Source of the DNA: Deltaproteobacteria bacterium
Lineage (GTDB): Bacteria > Desulfobacterota > Deferrimicrobia > Deferrimicrobiales > Deferrimicrobiaceae
Reading direction: 5' to 3'
Assembly (NCBI GenBank): GCA_021815305.1
Contig: JAKAHC010000005.1
Span: 1-64,000 of the forward strand
DNA length: 64,000 bases
A program made the position numbers and the translations under genes. This document shows, piece by piece, positions 42,152-50,989 of the stretch (position 1 is the stretch's first letter; the number at the start of each line of letters is the position of its first letter). The notes under the pieces are model-generated. The model was not told the DNA's origin. It searched no databases and saw nothing but the letters and a program-made list of their open reading frames with translations.

Positions 42152-42597
42152 GCCCCGCCTCCTCCCTTCGAGTGGTTTGTTCGAGGCGGATCTCCCTGCC
42201 CCTGTCGGGGCGGGGAGATGAGCGCCTCGCCGTCGATCACCAGAACCCGGTCCTGGTTGAAACACTGTGTCTTCATGCGCAGCCTTCGCCCGGAGACGAT
42301 CTCCACGATCTCGACGCGCGCCGTGACCGTGTCCCCCAGGAACACGGGGGCCTTGAACTCGAGGATCTGCGAAATGTAGAGGCAGCCCGGCCCGGGAAGC
42401 TTCATTCCGATCGCCGCCGAAATCGTGCCTGCCGTGAGAAGGCCGTGCGCAACCCTCTTCCGGAACGGCGTCTTTTCCGCGAACTCCCTCGACGTGTGCA
42501 CCGGGTTGCGGTCCCCCGTGATCCCGGCGAAGAGGTAGACATCCTCCTCGGAGAGCATTTTGGTGAACTCGGCGGAATCGCCTACCCTGTACACCAT
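42148..42597 (-). CDS. MaoC-like (R)-specific enoyl-CoA hydratase
   Basis: 149 residues with a hot-dog fold. The hydratase-2 motif is intact: FAGITGDRNPVH, then RVAHGLLTAGTISAAIG. The catalytic Asp and His of that motif are present. It hydrates an enoyl-CoA. It is the first gene of the operon; GGAGGAACGC precedes ATG 42597 and its stop overlaps the binding-protein start. Its presence ahead of a transporter suggests the imported acid is processed as a CoA ester. Confidence 0.9.
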   Translation of the reverse strand: MVYRVGDSAEFTKMLSEEDVYLFAGITGDRNPVHTSREFAEKTPFRKRVAHGLLTAGTISAAIGMKLPGPGCLYISQILEFKAPVFLGDTVTARVEIVEIVSGRRLRMKTQCFNQDRVLVIDGEALISPPRQGQGDPPRTNHSKGGGGA

Positions 42598-42743
42598 GCG
42601 TTCCTCCGCTCCGGCATGGAGTGACAAACGATGTATTGCAATTGCGAAGCCAAACTCCGGCAAGGAAAAGAAGAAGCGGGATAATTCATAAGGTGATGAT
42701 TATTAAAACATAATCCAAGAAGATCCGGAAACATTATTTTAAA

Positions 42744-42771
42744 AAAAATGTACCATAATAGGTACATTTTT
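42744..42771. repeat. Perfect 11-base inverted repeat around CCATAATAGG
   Basis: AAAAATGTACC (42744-42754) and GGTACATTTTT (42761-42771) pair exactly around a 6-base centre. The stem is flanked by A-run and T-run, so it could be a bidirectional terminator-like hairpin; the symmetry and the shared GGTACC/CCAT core with the downstream sites favour an operator. Confidence 0.6.
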
Positions 42772-42833
42772 GGGCATTGCGCGTTTCGGATGGGAATTTC
42801 TTCATACGCAGGGAAGGTTTATCGTCATATGAA

Positions 42834-42861
42834 CCATAAATGGTATAGGTACCATAAATGG
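42834..42861. repeat. Two CCATAAATGG boxes, 18-base spacing
   Basis: CCATAAATGG lies at 42834-42843 and again at 42852-42861, and TGGTA-TAGG-TACCA joins them as a further inverted repeat. Spacing of 18 bases puts the two on nearly the same face of the helix. They lie 130-160 bases before the MFS gene start. Confidence 0.6.
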
Positions 42862-42991
42862 AACATTCTTGTCCGGCCTCGAACCCTCCGGAATCTTCCA
42901 CAAGACATGCTCCACCCCCCGCTTCCCCGTTTGACGGAACCGGCGGGATGGGATAATGGATTGTGGTCATCCCCGGAACCGAACGGACGGC

Positions 42992-44188
42992 ATGAAGAAG
43001 ACCGACATGTATATCCTCGCCGCGGCAAGGGTCACGCGCTCCGCCGCCGCGGGGATGATCAACATCGCTTTCCCGTATTACATCCTCAAGCAGCTCCATT
43101 ACGGCGCGTTCGTCATCGGGCTCATCTACGTCTCGGCCACGGCCGCCACCGCCGCGCTCGGATACCTTTCGGGAATCACCGCCGACGTCTGGGGAAAACG
43201 GGGAACCCTGATCCTCGCGAGCCTCCTCCTCCCGGTGAGCGCGTTCCTGGTGTATGCCTCGCAAAGCCTCTGGCTGATCTTTCCCGCGGCGATGCTTGGC
43301 GGATATTCGGCCACCGGGTCGCTCGCAGGCGGCGGAATCGGCGGGGCGGTCCAACCGATCCAGAGCACCGTTCTCGCGAATCTCGCCCCGAACGGGGAGA
43401 GAACGAGATATTTCTCCCTCTTCACCTTCCTGGCCGGCGTGGCCGCCGCACTGGGAGCCCTGCTGTCGAAAGGTTTCGAGGTGCGCGACACCTTCCTGGC
43501 GGCGGCGGTCCTATCCGCCTCGGGGATTCCGGGGCTGTGGAAACTCCGCATCCCCGACGCCAGGGGGAAGATGGGCCGCCTGAAAACGCGGGCGACCATC
43601 GGCAAATTCACGCTGACGGGGTTCCTGAACGGTTTTTCCCAGGGTCTCGTGATCCCTTTCCTGATCCCGTTCTTCGTCCTCGTCTATCACGTTCCGAAAT
43701 CGCGGATGTCGGAATACGCCTTTGCGAGCGGAGTCCTCGGGGCGTTCGCGATCCTGGCCGCACCGGCGCTGGAGCGGTGGTTCGGATTCGTGAAGAGCAT
43801 CGTGCTGACGAGGGGACTCGGGCTGGTGCTGTTCGCCGTCTTCCCGGTCGTGCGGTATCTCCCGGTCTCCGTCCTCATCTACGTCCTCGCCCCTTCGCTG
43901 CGCGTCGCGGCGCTCCCCATCCAGCAGTCGGAGCTGACCAAACGCGTGGACGAAGACGAGATGGGAAGGGCGCTGGGGATCAACCAGGTGGCGAGGCTCG
44001 CCGCCTCCTCGGCGGGGACGGGGCTGAGCGGCTACCTCATGGAGGCCTCGCTGTTCGGGGTCCCGTTCTTCGCCTACGGGATCATCATGGCGCTGAACCT
44101 GTATCTGTACGTCAGGTTCTTCGGCGCGAAGGGAAGAGAGAGCGCCGGGGGCCCCATCGCCCCTCCCGACGAACCCGGCCCGGAGTAG
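42992..44188 (+). CDS. Major facilitator superfamily transporter
   Basis: 398 residues with 12 predicted membrane segments. The MFS loop 2-3 motif is present in relaxed form (GITADVWGKRGTLI), and a second-half equivalent lies near LERWFGFVKSIVL. The protein resembles drug or metabolite exporters but no substrate can be assigned. ATG 42992 has only a weak GGACGG ribosome site. It is divergent from the maoC-liv operon and shares its control region, so it may be co-regulated. Confidence 0.85.
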   Translation: MKKTDMYILAAARVTRSAAAGMINIAFPYYILKQLHYGAFVIGLIYVSATAATAALGYLSGITADVWGKRGTLILASLLLPVSAFLVYASQSLWLIFPAAMLGGYSATGSLAGGGIGGAVQPIQSTVLANLAPNGERTRYFSLFTFLAGVAAALGALLSKGFEVRDTFLAAAVLSASGIPGLWKLRIPDARGKMGRLKTRATIGKFTLTGFLNGFSQGLVIPFLIPFFVLVYHVPKSRMSEYAFASGVLGAFAILAAPALERWFGFVKSIVLTRGLGLVLFAVFPVVRYLPVSVLIYVLAPSLRVAALPIQQSELTKRVDEDEMGRALGINQVARLAASSAGTGLSGYLMEASLFGVPFFAYGIIMALNLYLYVRFFGAKGRESAGGPIAPPDEPGPE

Positions 44189-44218
44189 ACCTCCGACGGG
44201 AACCGCCTTGCCGCCTCC

Positions 44219-44602
44219 CTAAGAGACGCGGGGATGGGGCCCGTCGCCGTGATGGGCGCACGCTGTCGCGGGATCCACTTCCCGTAACGATCCGGCCTTG
44301 AAGGCGGCCAGAGCCTCTTCGACCGTCGATCGGTCCGAAAAGAAAACGCGGATGTTCGCAGCCCGCAGCCGGTTCAGAGCGCCCATCCCGATACCGCCGA
44401 CCAGCATGGCGTCGAGGCTCTCCCCCGCGAGCTGCGCGAGCGGCCGGCACATGCCGTGGTCGTGGTGGAGATTCCGATTTGTGATGGCCCGGCGGTTCCC
44501 GCTCTCCGTGTCGACGACCATGAAGATCGGCGCCGAGCCGAAGTGAAGGCTCACCGGGCTCTGGAGACCGTTGTCCTGGATAACGGGGATGCAAATATTC
44601 AT
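44219..44602 (-). CDS. NifX/NafY-like iron-molybdenum cofactor-binding domain protein
   Basis: 127 residues of the Nitro_FeMo-Co family (PF02579-like): MNICIPVIQDNG, HFGSAPIFMVVD, LDAMLVGGIGMGALNRL and FKAGSLREVD are the family's landmarks, and the C-terminus is His-rich (ACAHHGDGPHP). Besides nitrogenase cofactor proteins, the family includes many small proteins of unknown function in anaerobes, often next to DUF134 and Mrp-like proteins. No nif genes are here, so a metal-chaperone or sensory role is more likely than nitrogen fixation. It lies downstream of the DUF134 gene. Confidence 0.88.
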   Translation of the reverse strand: MNICIPVIQDNGLQSPVSLHFGSAPIFMVVDTESGNRRAITNRNLHHDHGMCRPLAQLAGESLDAMLVGGIGMGALNRLRAANIRVFFSDRSTVEEALAAFKAGSLREVDPATACAHHGDGPHPRVS

Positions 44603-44644
44603 GATGCCTGCTCCTTCCTGAATGAGGGTTCGCTGCGCAATCGG

Positions 44645-45079
44645 TCAGGCCTTCCCGCAGACCATCCTCCCCCGCATGCCCCGGCAGGGGGGAACTTCCG
44701 TACCTGCCGGCGTCGGCTTCCCGCCGGAGGCCCCCCCGATCGCGGCGCGACGGCACCTGGGACACCCGCAACGGGAGGAACGCAGCCGTCCCATCCGGAT
44801 GGTCCCCCCGTCGATCTTGAGTGCCTTGCCGTGGCCCAGCGCCTCGGCGACCTTGCGGTGCGCGGTCTCCAGAATGCGGCCGAAGGTCGGGCGCGAAACG
44901 TTCATCCGCTCGGCGGCCTGTTCCTGGTACAACCCTTCCAGATCGGCCAGCCGGATCGCTTCGAACTCGTCGAGCGTAAGCACGACCTCTGCCAGCTCGC
45001 GGATCGGGATCCCCGTCGGACGGAAACCCGAGACGATCGGCCTTCCGGCGATTTTGCGGCAACATTGCGGCCTGGACAT
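44645..45079 (-). CDS. DUF134 family helix-turn-helix protein
   Basis: 144 residues. The DUF134 signature is RELAEVVLTLDEFEAIRLAD followed by the sigma-70-region-4-like helix-turn-helix YQEQAAERMNVSRPTFGRIL. The C-terminal tail has CGCPRCRR and further cysteines, probably a metal or Fe-S site. It is probably a transcription regulator of the neighbouring NifX-like gene and of itself. GGGGAGG precedes ATG 45079, and a strong promoter with a near-palindrome lies directly upstream. Confidence 0.9.
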   Translation of the reverse strand: MSRPQCCRKIAGRPIVSGFRPTGIPIRELAEVVLTLDEFEAIRLADLEGLYQEQAAERMNVSRPTFGRILETAHRKVAEALGHGKALKIDGGTIRMGRLRSSRCGCPRCRRAAIGGASGGKPTPAGTEVPPCRGMRGRMVCGKA

Positions 45080-45097
45080 GCATGACCTCCCCTCATA

Positions 45098-45125
45098 ATT
45101 ATAAGCATATGTTCATAATCGTCAA
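45098..45125 (-). promoter_or_regulatory. Promoter of the DUF134-NifX operon with built-in palindrome
   Basis: On the minus strand TTGACG (45125-45120) and TATAAT (45103-45098) are 16 bases apart. The spacer and -10 box hold a near-perfect inverted repeat (45099-45118, 16 of 20 bases symmetric about CATATG). A repressor bound there would cover the promoter, pointing to autoregulation by the DUF134 protein. Confidence 0.65.
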
Positions 45126-45142
45126 GGAGGAACGGTGCGGAA

Positions 45143-46270
<1,128 letters not shown>

Positions 46271-46484
46271 CCTTCCGGTTCCCTCCCGCCGGATCCTTCC
46301 GGCCGGCTTCCGGTCGCGGCACTCGTCAAGGGGGTTGGGCGGAAGGTTCGTGGATTTCCCGGTTTTCCCGCCCCGATCCGCCTTGTGCCCGCTTCCCCGG
46401 AACGGGTAGGATAACGTCATCCCGCATTGTCCGTCCCGTACCGGCCGGTGTCAATTCGCCAAACGACGAAATGGAGGAGGCAAC

Positions 46485-46733
46485 ATGAGCTTGCGTTCCT
46501 ACGAGGATGTCATGAAAGCCGGCTGCGACCCGACCCGGGCCCGCATCCTCAAGATCCCGGAAAAGGGAGAATGGCTCAACGACGATCCGCTCATTCGAAC
46601 GGACCTTGAGAGATCCGCCATGGCGAGGGACCTGGGGCCGGTCGCGATCTGCGAACGCGGCATGGCGCTCCCCGGCCGCAAGACCGTGCGCTGCCGTACT
46701 CCACGCGGCTGGTCCGCCGTCGACGCCCGGTGA
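46485..46733 (+). pseudogene. arsR: ArsR regulator with internal deletion
   Basis: 82 residues. The first 24 (SYEDVMKAGCDPTRARILKI) match the N-terminal helix of ArsR/SmtB regulators, and [20 protein letters not shown] with ICERG matches their C-terminal helix, but the piece between them is gone: the metal-binding ELCVC motif, the winged helix and the recognition helix are all missing, roughly 50 residues. GGAGGAGG and ATG are retained and the stop overlaps the arsC start (GTGA). The product cannot bind DNA as an ArsR normally does. Confidence 0.75.
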
Positions 46734-47197
46734 AGAACCAACCCGGAACGTGGAGGAACGAGGCGGCGGCCCTCCGGACGATCCGGCCGCGGCACATCCT
46801 GTTCCTCTGCGTGGCCAACTCCGCGCGAAGCCAGATGGCCGAGGGGATCGCCCGCTTTCTCGCCCCCCGGGGAGTCACCGTCTCCTCCGCGGGATCCAAC
46901 CCGTCCTCCGTGAACCCGCTTGCGGTCCAAGCGTTGCGGGAAATCGGCATCGACATCTCCGCACAACGCTCGAAGAGTGTGGAAACGATCGACCCCGCGA
47001 ATGTCGACGCGGTCGTCACGCTCTGCGCCGAGGAAATATGCCCCGTCTTCCCCGGGAAAGCCATGCATCTGCATTGGGGTATGCCGGACCCCGCGGCGGC
47101 GTCGGGGAGCGAAGAACGGAAGTTGGAGGCATTCCGGAGAGTCCGGGACGAACTGAGGCGCCGCCTGGAAGTCCTGTTCGGCGGATGGGGCGGATGA
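46730..47197 (+). CDS. arsC: Arsenate reductase ArsC (LMW phosphatase type)
   Basis: 155 residues. The P-loop is CVANSARS (Cys27, Arg33, the CX5R signature), with [21 protein letters not shown] as in arsenate reductases and Cys99 and Cys104 in [11 protein letters not shown] as resolving cysteines, five apart rather than the seven of the S. aureus enzyme. It reduces arsenate to arsenite for export by Acr3. It starts at GTG 46730, overlapping the arsR remnant's stop, so it still relies on that ribosome site for coupling. Confidence 0.93.
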   Translation: MKNQPGTWRNEAAALRTIRPRHILFLCVANSARSQMAEGIARFLAPRGVTVSSAGSNPSSVNPLAVQALREIGIDISAQRSKSVETIDPANVDAVVTLCAEEICPVFPGKAMHLHWGMPDPAAASGSEERKLEAFRRVRDELRRRLEVLFGGWGG

Positions 47198-47273
47198 GGA
47201 TGGAGGAACCGCCGGGTACCCCGGGGCAGACCGCCGGGGGGACGAACCGTGTTCCGCGCGGGCGGGAAAGGGA

Positions 47274-49004
47274 TCAGCGGGAGGGAGGGATTGTAATGCC
47301 GTACCGCTTCATCTTCTCGTACAGCTTGACGCGGTGGATCCGAAGCATCCCCGCCGCCTTTGTCCGGTTTCCCCCGGAGGCGGCGAGGGCCGAGAGGATG
47401 GCGGCGCGCTCGGCTTCCGCCTTCGCGGAGGCCAGGGTCCCCGGGATGACCTCTTTCCGGGCGCCGTGGGCCGACCGGAGGAGCAGGGCCGGGGCGTGCT
47501 CCGGCAGCAGCGCCTCGCCGGGGGACATCGCCACCGCACGCTCCAGGACATTCTGGAGCTCCCGCACGTTCCCGGGCCACGGGTGCGCGCGCAGGATCTC
47601 GAGGAGTTCCCCGGAGAGCCGTTTTTTCGGCTCGCCGGTGTCGGCGGAGAGGAGGGCCAGGAACGATTCTGCGATGGCGCGCAGGTCCTCGGGACGCTCC
47701 CGCAGGGGCGGTATGCGGATGGGGATCACGTTGACGCGGTAGTACAGGTCCGCCCGGAACGCCCCCCGCCCCACCAGCTCCTCGAGGTTGCGGCTGGTGG
47801 CGGCGATCAGCCGGAGGTCGACCCGGCGGGAGACGGTGCCGCCCAGGCGGTCCACTTCCCTCTCCTGGAGGGTGCGCAACAGCTTCGCCTGCATCGGGAG
47901 AGGCATGTCCCCGATCTCGTCGAGGAAGAGGCTTCCCCCCGCGGCCAGCTCGAACTTGCCCGGTTTCCCGCCTTTTCTCGCACCGGTGAACGCCCCCTCC
48001 TCGTAGCCGAAGAGTTCCGACTCGAACAGATCCGCGGGGACCGCCGCGCAGTTGAGCTTGATGAACGGCCCCGCCCTGCGGGGGCCCGCCTCGTGGATGG
48101 CGTGGGCGAACAGCTCCTTCCCCGTTCCGGTCTCGCCGCGCAGCAACACCGTGGAGTCGGTTCTGGAGGCCCGCTCGGCCTCCTCTTTCGCGGCGGCGAT
48201 GGCCGCGCCGGTCCCGACGATGCTCGCGAAGGTGTGCCGGGCTCCCCGGAGGTTCGTCAGCTCCTCCTCGTAATATTTCACCTTCGATTCGAGGAGGTCC
48301 ATCTTCGACGCCAGCTCCCGGAGCTGGCCCACCGTCTTGAAGACCACGCGCCCGTAAGCGCCGATGACCCGTTCGCCGTCCTTCAGGGGGATCCGGTTGA
48401 CGATCAGGGCCCGCCCGTGGATCTTCTGCCGCTCTCCGATCTCCGCGACGCCGGTCCTGGCCACGATGTGCATCCGCGTGTTTTCCACGACGTCCGTAAC
48501 GTGTTTCCCCACCGCCTCGGCCACCGTGGTCCCGTTGAACTTCGCGTACTCCTCGCTGATCATCGTGACGATCCCGTTCCCGTCCACGACCACCATCCAT
48601 TCGCCGGCGCCGGAGAGCACTTCCTCGAGCGTGCGGACCAGGGCGCGCGTGGAGTCCAGCTCGCGGGACATCTTCTCCATCTCGGTGACGTCCTGGAAAA
48701 GGGACACCGCCCCGATCAGCTCGCCGTGGCGGAAAACGGGCGACCTGCTGGTGATCACGGTGAGGTCCCCGATCCGCTGGGGCCGCCCCTGCTCCGGTTC
48801 CCCCGTGCGGAGTACGTTCATAAGCCCCGCGTTCGGCACGACGGAGAGCAGATTCCTGCCGAGAACCTGCTCCTTCTCCACGCCGAGCAGCCGCTCCGCC
48901 GCCTCGTTGAAGACGAGGATCGTTCCCTCCCGATCGATGGCGATCACGCCGCTCGCCATCGAGTCCAGGACCAGACCGAGGTACGTTCCGTCCTGCTCCC
49001 GCAA
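47274..49004 (-). CDS. Sigma-54-dependent regulator with PAS sensor
   Basis: 576 residues: two PAS domains (about 5-115 and 125-235), the second with a short coiled linker (LASKMDLLESKVKYYEEEL), then an AAA+ sigma-54 activation domain with Walker A GETGTGKE, the sigma-54 contact loop GAFTGA, and Walker B GGSLFLDEIGD, and a Fis-type helix-turn-helix at the end (NRTKAAGMLRIHRVKLYEKM). It activates sigma-54 promoters in response to a PAS-sensed signal, possibly redox or a ligand. The start is TTG 49004 after GGAGGAGCGGG. Its targets are not visible nearby. Confidence 0.93.
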   Translation of the reverse strand: MREQDGTYLGLVLDSMASGVIAIDREGTILVFNEAAERLLGVEKEQVLGRNLLSVVPNAGLMNVLRTGEPEQGRPQRIGDLTVITSRSPVFRHGELIGAVSLFQDVTEMEKMSRELDSTRALVRTLEEVLSGAGEWMVVVDGNGIVTMISEEYAKFNGTTVAEAVGKHVTDVVENTRMHIVARTGVAEIGERQKIHGRALIVNRIPLKDGERVIGAYGRVVFKTVGQLRELASKMDLLESKVKYYEEELTNLRGARHTFASIVGTGAAIAAAKEEAERASRTDSTVLLRGETGTGKELFAHAIHEAGPRRAGPFIKLNCAAVPADLFESELFGYEEGAFTGARKGGKPGKFELAAGGSLFLDEIGDMPLPMQAKLLRTLQEREVDRLGGTVSRRVDLRLIAATSRNLEELVGRGAFRADLYYRVNVIPIRIPPLRERPEDLRAIAESFLALLSADTGEPKKRLSGELLEILRAHPWPGNVRELQNVLERAVAMSPGEALLPEHAPALLLRSAHGARKEVIPGTLASAKAEAERAAILSALAASGGNRTKAAGMLRIHRVKLYEKMKRYGITIPPSR

Positions 49005-49106
49005 CCCGCTCCTCCCACGCCGCCGCGATGCCCTATTTTACGCCAACCCCGGCGGGCGTCCCGGGTATAATGGCGGCAACTTCTTCCGGGAGGGAGGACG
49101 AGGGCG

Positions 49107-49586
49107 ATGACGCCGCGCGGCGAGCGCGAGGTGCGGACTTTCTTCGAGGCCGCCGGGGCGCCCAGAGAGATCCACCGCTTCGGCGAATCGACGCACAACT
49201 CCGAACTGGCCGCGCGCTCCCTCGGAGTCGAGGTCGGCCAGATCGCCAAGACGATCCTGTTCCTGGCCGACGGCTCCCCGGTGATCGTGGTGATCTCGGG
49301 GGACCGCCGGGTGGACCCGAAAAAGGTCCGCGAACTGGGGCATGGGAGGAAAGTGCGGTTGGCGGGGCCGGAGGACGTGGCGGCGCACACGGGGTTTTCG
49401 GTGGGCGCCGTCTCCCCGGTGGCGCTGCCCGAAGGGATCCCGGTCTACCTCGACCGGTCGTTGCGCAGGTTCGAGTTCATCTACCCCGCCGCGGGGGAGA
49501 CGAACAACATGTTCCGGACGACCCCCGCCGAACTGCTCTCCCTCAGCGGCGGGACGGAAAGGGATCTCGCCCGCTCCGGGGGATGA
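49107..49586 (+). CDS. YbaK/ProX-type aminoacyl-tRNA editing protein
   Basis: 159 residues with the YbaK/EbsC fold: THNSELAARSLGVEVGQIAKTILF, VISGDRRVDPKKVRE, and the GFSVGAVSPVALP loop with EIVVSPAG-like FIYPAAGETNNMF. These proteins hydrolyse Cys-tRNA-Pro or Ala-tRNA-Pro in trans; the exact substrate cannot be chosen here. AGGGAGGACGAGGGCG precedes ATG 49107. It is near, but probably not co-transcribed with, the pqi run. Confidence 0.9.
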   Translation: MTPRGEREVRTFFEAAGAPREIHRFGESTHNSELAARSLGVEVGQIAKTILFLADGSPVIVVISGDRRVDPKKVRELGHGRKVRLAGPEDVAAHTGFSVGAVSPVALPEGIPVYLDRSLRRFEFIYPAAGETNNMFRTTPAELLSLSGGTERDLARSGG

Positions 49587-49685
49587 CCGGTTTTCCCTCC
49601 CCATCCGCGCAGGGTTGCGGATACAATGGTTCCCCGGCACGAAAGGTTCGCCGTTCCCGACCGCCTGGCTCCGGAGGGTGACCGA

Positions 49686-50351
49686 GTGGCGTCCCGATCC
49701 GCGGATATCGTCGCCTGCCCCGACTGCGATCTGGTGCAGCGCATCCCGCCCCTCCCCCCCCGGGGATCGGCACGCTGTCCCCGCTGCGGCCGGCCGCTCG
49801 GAGCCGACAAGCCCGGCTCCCTCGACCGCACGCTGGCGCTGGCGGTCGCCGCCCTGATCCTCCTCTTCCTGGCCAACGTGGAGCCCCTGATGGGGCTCTC
49901 GGCCGCAGGCCGTGAGACGAGCACCACGATCCTCGGCGGCGCGCGGACGATGTGGCTGCAGGGGGAGAAGGTCGCCGCAGTCCTCGTCGCGCTCGCCGTC
50001 GTGGTGGCGCCGGCCCTGGAAATCTGTTTCCTCCTGGCAATCCTGCTCGCCGCACGGCGCCCCCCGGCGCCGCGCTGGGTCGGCACCCTCCTGCGCTGGA
50101 CGGAGATCTCCGGGGTCTGGTCGATGCTCGAGGTGATGCTGCTCGGGATCCTCGTCGCCCTGGTCAAGATCGCGTCGCTCGCCACGGTGGAACCCGGCAT
50201 CGGATTCTTCGCCGTCGGAGCGCTCGTCTTTCTGCTCGCGGCGATATCGGCAACCTTCGATCCTGGAGAGGTCTGGGCCCGGGTGCGGTGGGCGAACGGG
50301 GACGGGCCGTGGCCGCCGGAAGGTTCCGGGAGAACGGAGGCGCAACGATGA
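49686..50351 (+). CDS. pqiA: PqiA-type membrane protein, N-terminal half homologue
   Basis: 221 residues. A CxxC zinc ribbon at the N-terminus (CPDCDLVQ...CPRCGRPL) is followed by four membrane segments of the PqiA family. In E. coli PqiA is one longer protein made of two such units; here each unit is a separate gene. The protein helps PqiB move lipid between the inner and outer membranes. GTG 49686 follows GGAGGGTGACC; an upstream ATG at 49626 has no ribosome site. Its stop overlaps the next start (ATGA). Confidence 0.85.
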   Translation: MASRSADIVACPDCDLVQRIPPLPPRGSARCPRCGRPLGADKPGSLDRTLALAVAALILLFLANVEPLMGLSAAGRETSTTILGGARTMWLQGEKVAAVLVALAVVVAPALEICFLLAILLAARRPPAPRWVGTLLRWTEISGVWSMLEVMLLGILVALVKIASLATVEPGIGFFAVGALVFLLAAISATFDPGEVWARVRWANGDGPWPPEGSGRTEAQR

Positions 50352-50989
50352 GTCGCGCCCTGCCGACCGGCGCCCGCGTGGGGCTCGTCTCCTGCGAGGC
50401 GTGCGGTCTCCTCTCCCGTCCGGCCTCCCCGGAGAATCCCGGAAGCTGTCCGCGCTGCGGCGAAGTGCTCGCGTTCCGCCGCCGCGACGCGATCCAGCGC
50501 ACGTGGGCGCTCGTCATCGCCGCGTCGATCCTCTACCTGCCGGCCAACATCCTGCCGGTGATGACCACGACCACGCTCCGGTCCACCGCGGCCGACACCA
50601 TCCTCAGCGGGGTCCTGCGCCTCTACGCGACCGGCTCCTGGGTGCTGGCCCTGATCGTGCTGGTCGCCAGCGTGATGATCCCGCTGGTGAAGCTTGCCGC
50701 GCTGGCCTATCTTCTGGTCACCGTGCAGCGCGGTTCGATCCGGAGGATGCGCGAGCGGGCGCGGCTGTATCGCCTGCTGAAGGCCATCGGTCGATGGTCG
50801 ATGCTCGACGTGTTCGTCGCCACGTTCGTCGTTGCGCTCATCCAGCTCCGGCCGCTCATGTCCGTGACGCCGGGAAACGGGGTGCTGTTCTTCGCCGCGG
50901 TGGTCATCCTCACGATTTTCGCGGCGGATTCCTTCGATCCGCGCCTGATCTGGGATTCCGGCGGGGAGGAACGGGGGGGGGATGACTGA
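50348..50989 (+). CDS. pqiA: PqiA-type membrane protein, second unit
   Basis: 213 residues, the companion of the previous gene: an N-terminal CEACGLLSRP...CPRCGEVL zinc ribbon, then four membrane segments (LVIAASILYLPANILPVMTTT; SWVLALIVLVASVMIPLVK; SMLDVFVATFVVALIQ; LFFAAVVILTIFAADSFDPR). ATG 50348 overlaps the first unit's stop and the 3' end overlaps pqiB by eight bases, so the four pqi genes form one tight operon. Confidence 0.88.
   Translation: MSRALPTGARVGLVSCEACGLLSRPASPENPGSCPRCGEVLAFRRRDAIQRTWALVIAASILYLPANILPVMTTTTLRSTAADTILSGVLRLYATGSWVLALIVLVASVMIPLVKLAALAYLLVTVQRGSIRRMRERARLYRLLKAIGRWSMLDVFVATFVVALIQLRPLMSVTPGNGVLFFAAVVILTIFAADSFDPRLIWDSGGEERGGDD

Larger units (their letters stand above)
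42598..42991. promoter_or_regulatory. AT-rich divergent control region
   Basis: Nearly 400 bases between the maoC operon (minus) and the MFS gene (plus). The centre is far more AT-rich than its surroundings and holds three CC(A/T)6GG elements, described below. Promoters for both sides must lie here but I cannot fix their -10 and -35 boxes. No gene is evident in it. Confidence 0.6.

Noticed and set aside
42744-42771. Reading the AT-rich hairpin as a plain terminator
   Set aside because: It lies upstream of both flanking genes (divergent), so there is no transcript to terminate, and its core matches the nearby CCATAAATGG boxes.
44219-45079. Nitrogen-fixation locus
   Set aside because: A NifX-like protein alone is not evidence; no nifH, nifD, nifK or nifB is present and the family is widespread in non-fixers.
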